Source of the DNA: Alphaproteobacteria bacterium HGW-Alphaproteobacteria-7
Lineage (GTDB): Bacteria; Pseudomonadota; Alphaproteobacteria; Sphingomonadales; Sphingomonadaceae
NCBI GenBank assembly: GCA_002842735.1
Contig: PHEB01000003.1
Span: 62,001-126,000 of the forward strand
DNA length: 64,000 bases
Direction of reading: 5' to 3'
The position numbers and the translations under genes were made by a program. Numbering within the stretch: the stretch's first letter is position 1; the number at the start of each line of letters is the position of its first letter. Below are positions 63,783 through 64,000 of this stretch, piece by piece. The notes below the pieces were generated by a model. That model ran no database searches. It had not been told where the DNA came from and saw nothing but the letters and a program-made list of their open reading frames with translations.

Positions 63783-64000
63783 TTATGCCAAGGCCTGCGC
63801 GCGCGGAAAGAGATTTGCGGGCGATGAATCGAGCTGCGCCAGCGCATCGCCGCAGATTTCCGCCACGCGCCGCCGGTCTGCTTCGGAAATGGACGCACGC
63901 TTTTGCGCGCTGTCCGATGTGAACTGCTGCTTGTTGTTATCGTCTTTGGAATGGAAGTTGAACTGTTCAAGCATCAGCGCAAGCTGGTCTGCATCGGGCC
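63783..64000 (-). CDS. C-terminal part of an unidentified protein (5' end off window)
   Basis: The frame is open to the right edge, reading PDADQLALMLEQFNFHSKDDNNKQQFTSDSAQKRASISEADRRRVAEICGDALAQLDSSPANLFPRAQALA. The SDE-like DADQLALMLEQFNF tail resembles the end of methyl-accepting chemotaxis proteins, but too little is present to decide. An internal ATG is at 63974. Confidence 0.5.
   Translation of the reverse strand, partial: PDADQLALMLEQFNFHSKDDNNKQQFTSDSAQKRASISEADRRRVAEICGDALAQLDSSPANLFPRAQALA

Overview
This is a 64 kb GC-rich chromosomal segment from an alphaproteobacterium. It most resembles the Sphingomonadales/Erythrobacteraceae. The evidence is an alphaproteobacterial LexA box (GTTC-N7-GTTC) before imuA, the order zapA - 6S RNA - 5-formyl-THF cyclo-ligase - DUF2842, an XrtA/PEP-CTERM regulatory operon, a tkt-gap-pgk-fda glycolytic block, and palindromic repeats of a kind common in sphingomonads. 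Family assignments come from reading the sequence; no database search was run.

Layout, left to right. 1-2052: SOS mutasome imuA-imuB (imuB runs off the left edge). 2.1-6.8 kb: APC permease, panB, a TerC/DUF475 membrane protein and an SBF-like transporter. 6.8-13.2 kb: minus-strand PEP-CTERM operon (EpsB-like glycosyltransferase, PrsK kinase, PrsR regulator, PrsT lipoprotein). 13.3-16.9 kb: ScfR/RamB-type regulator divergent from isocitrate lyase, a small ORF and a terminator. 17.0-18.3 kb: secreted M20 amidohydrolase.

18,459-25,811 is an integrative element in the anticodon loop of a tRNA-Leu(CAA). The two tRNA halves now lie 7.3 kb apart. The ends share a 15-bp core and carry TGTGTAAG arm-type repeats. 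A tyrosine integrase sits at the right end. The element holds two Fic genes with repeated operator-like sites, an Lrp/AsnC regulator, a mosaic of three truncated genes (VirB4/TrbE, type III-like helicase, SNF2 helicase) and an intact tRNA-Leu(CAA) that could replace the broken one. A perfect parS site (TGTTTCACGTGAAACA) lies 88 bp outside the right end.

26-37 kb is housekeeping: suhB-like and efp, thiE, fda, thioesterase, an NTF2-like protein, pgk, gap, tkt, a DUF4164-like gene and zapA, 6S RNA, 5-FTHF cyclo-ligase, DUF2842 and tRNA-Asp. 37.2-41.0 kb is a branched-chain 2-oxoacid dehydrogenase operon (bkdA1-bkdA2-bkdB), with a palindromic repeat inserted in frame in the E2 linker. Then come thyA, tRNA-Pro and a secreted protein whose 3' end reads antisense through tRNA-Pro.

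44-50 kb holds a spermidine route: ornithine decarboxylase, carboxy(nor)spermidine decarboxylase and carboxy(nor)spermidine dehydrogenase, mixed with lemA/DUF3137 and a small XRE regulator. 50-54.8 kb: threonine/serine dehydratase, btaA-btaB (betaine lipid synthesis), two MAPEG proteins and trxB. 54.9-60.8 kb: tyrosine phosphatase, receiver protein, two acyl-CoA dehydrogenases (one methylsuccinyl-CoA dehydrogenase-like) and MmgE/PrpD. 60.8-64 kb: surface polysaccharide genes (nucleotidyltransferase, UDP-sugar dehydrogenase, GT2) and the end of a gene entering from the right edge.

The most unusual feature is the element that splits an essential-type tRNA in the anticodon loop while carrying a complete isoacceptor.
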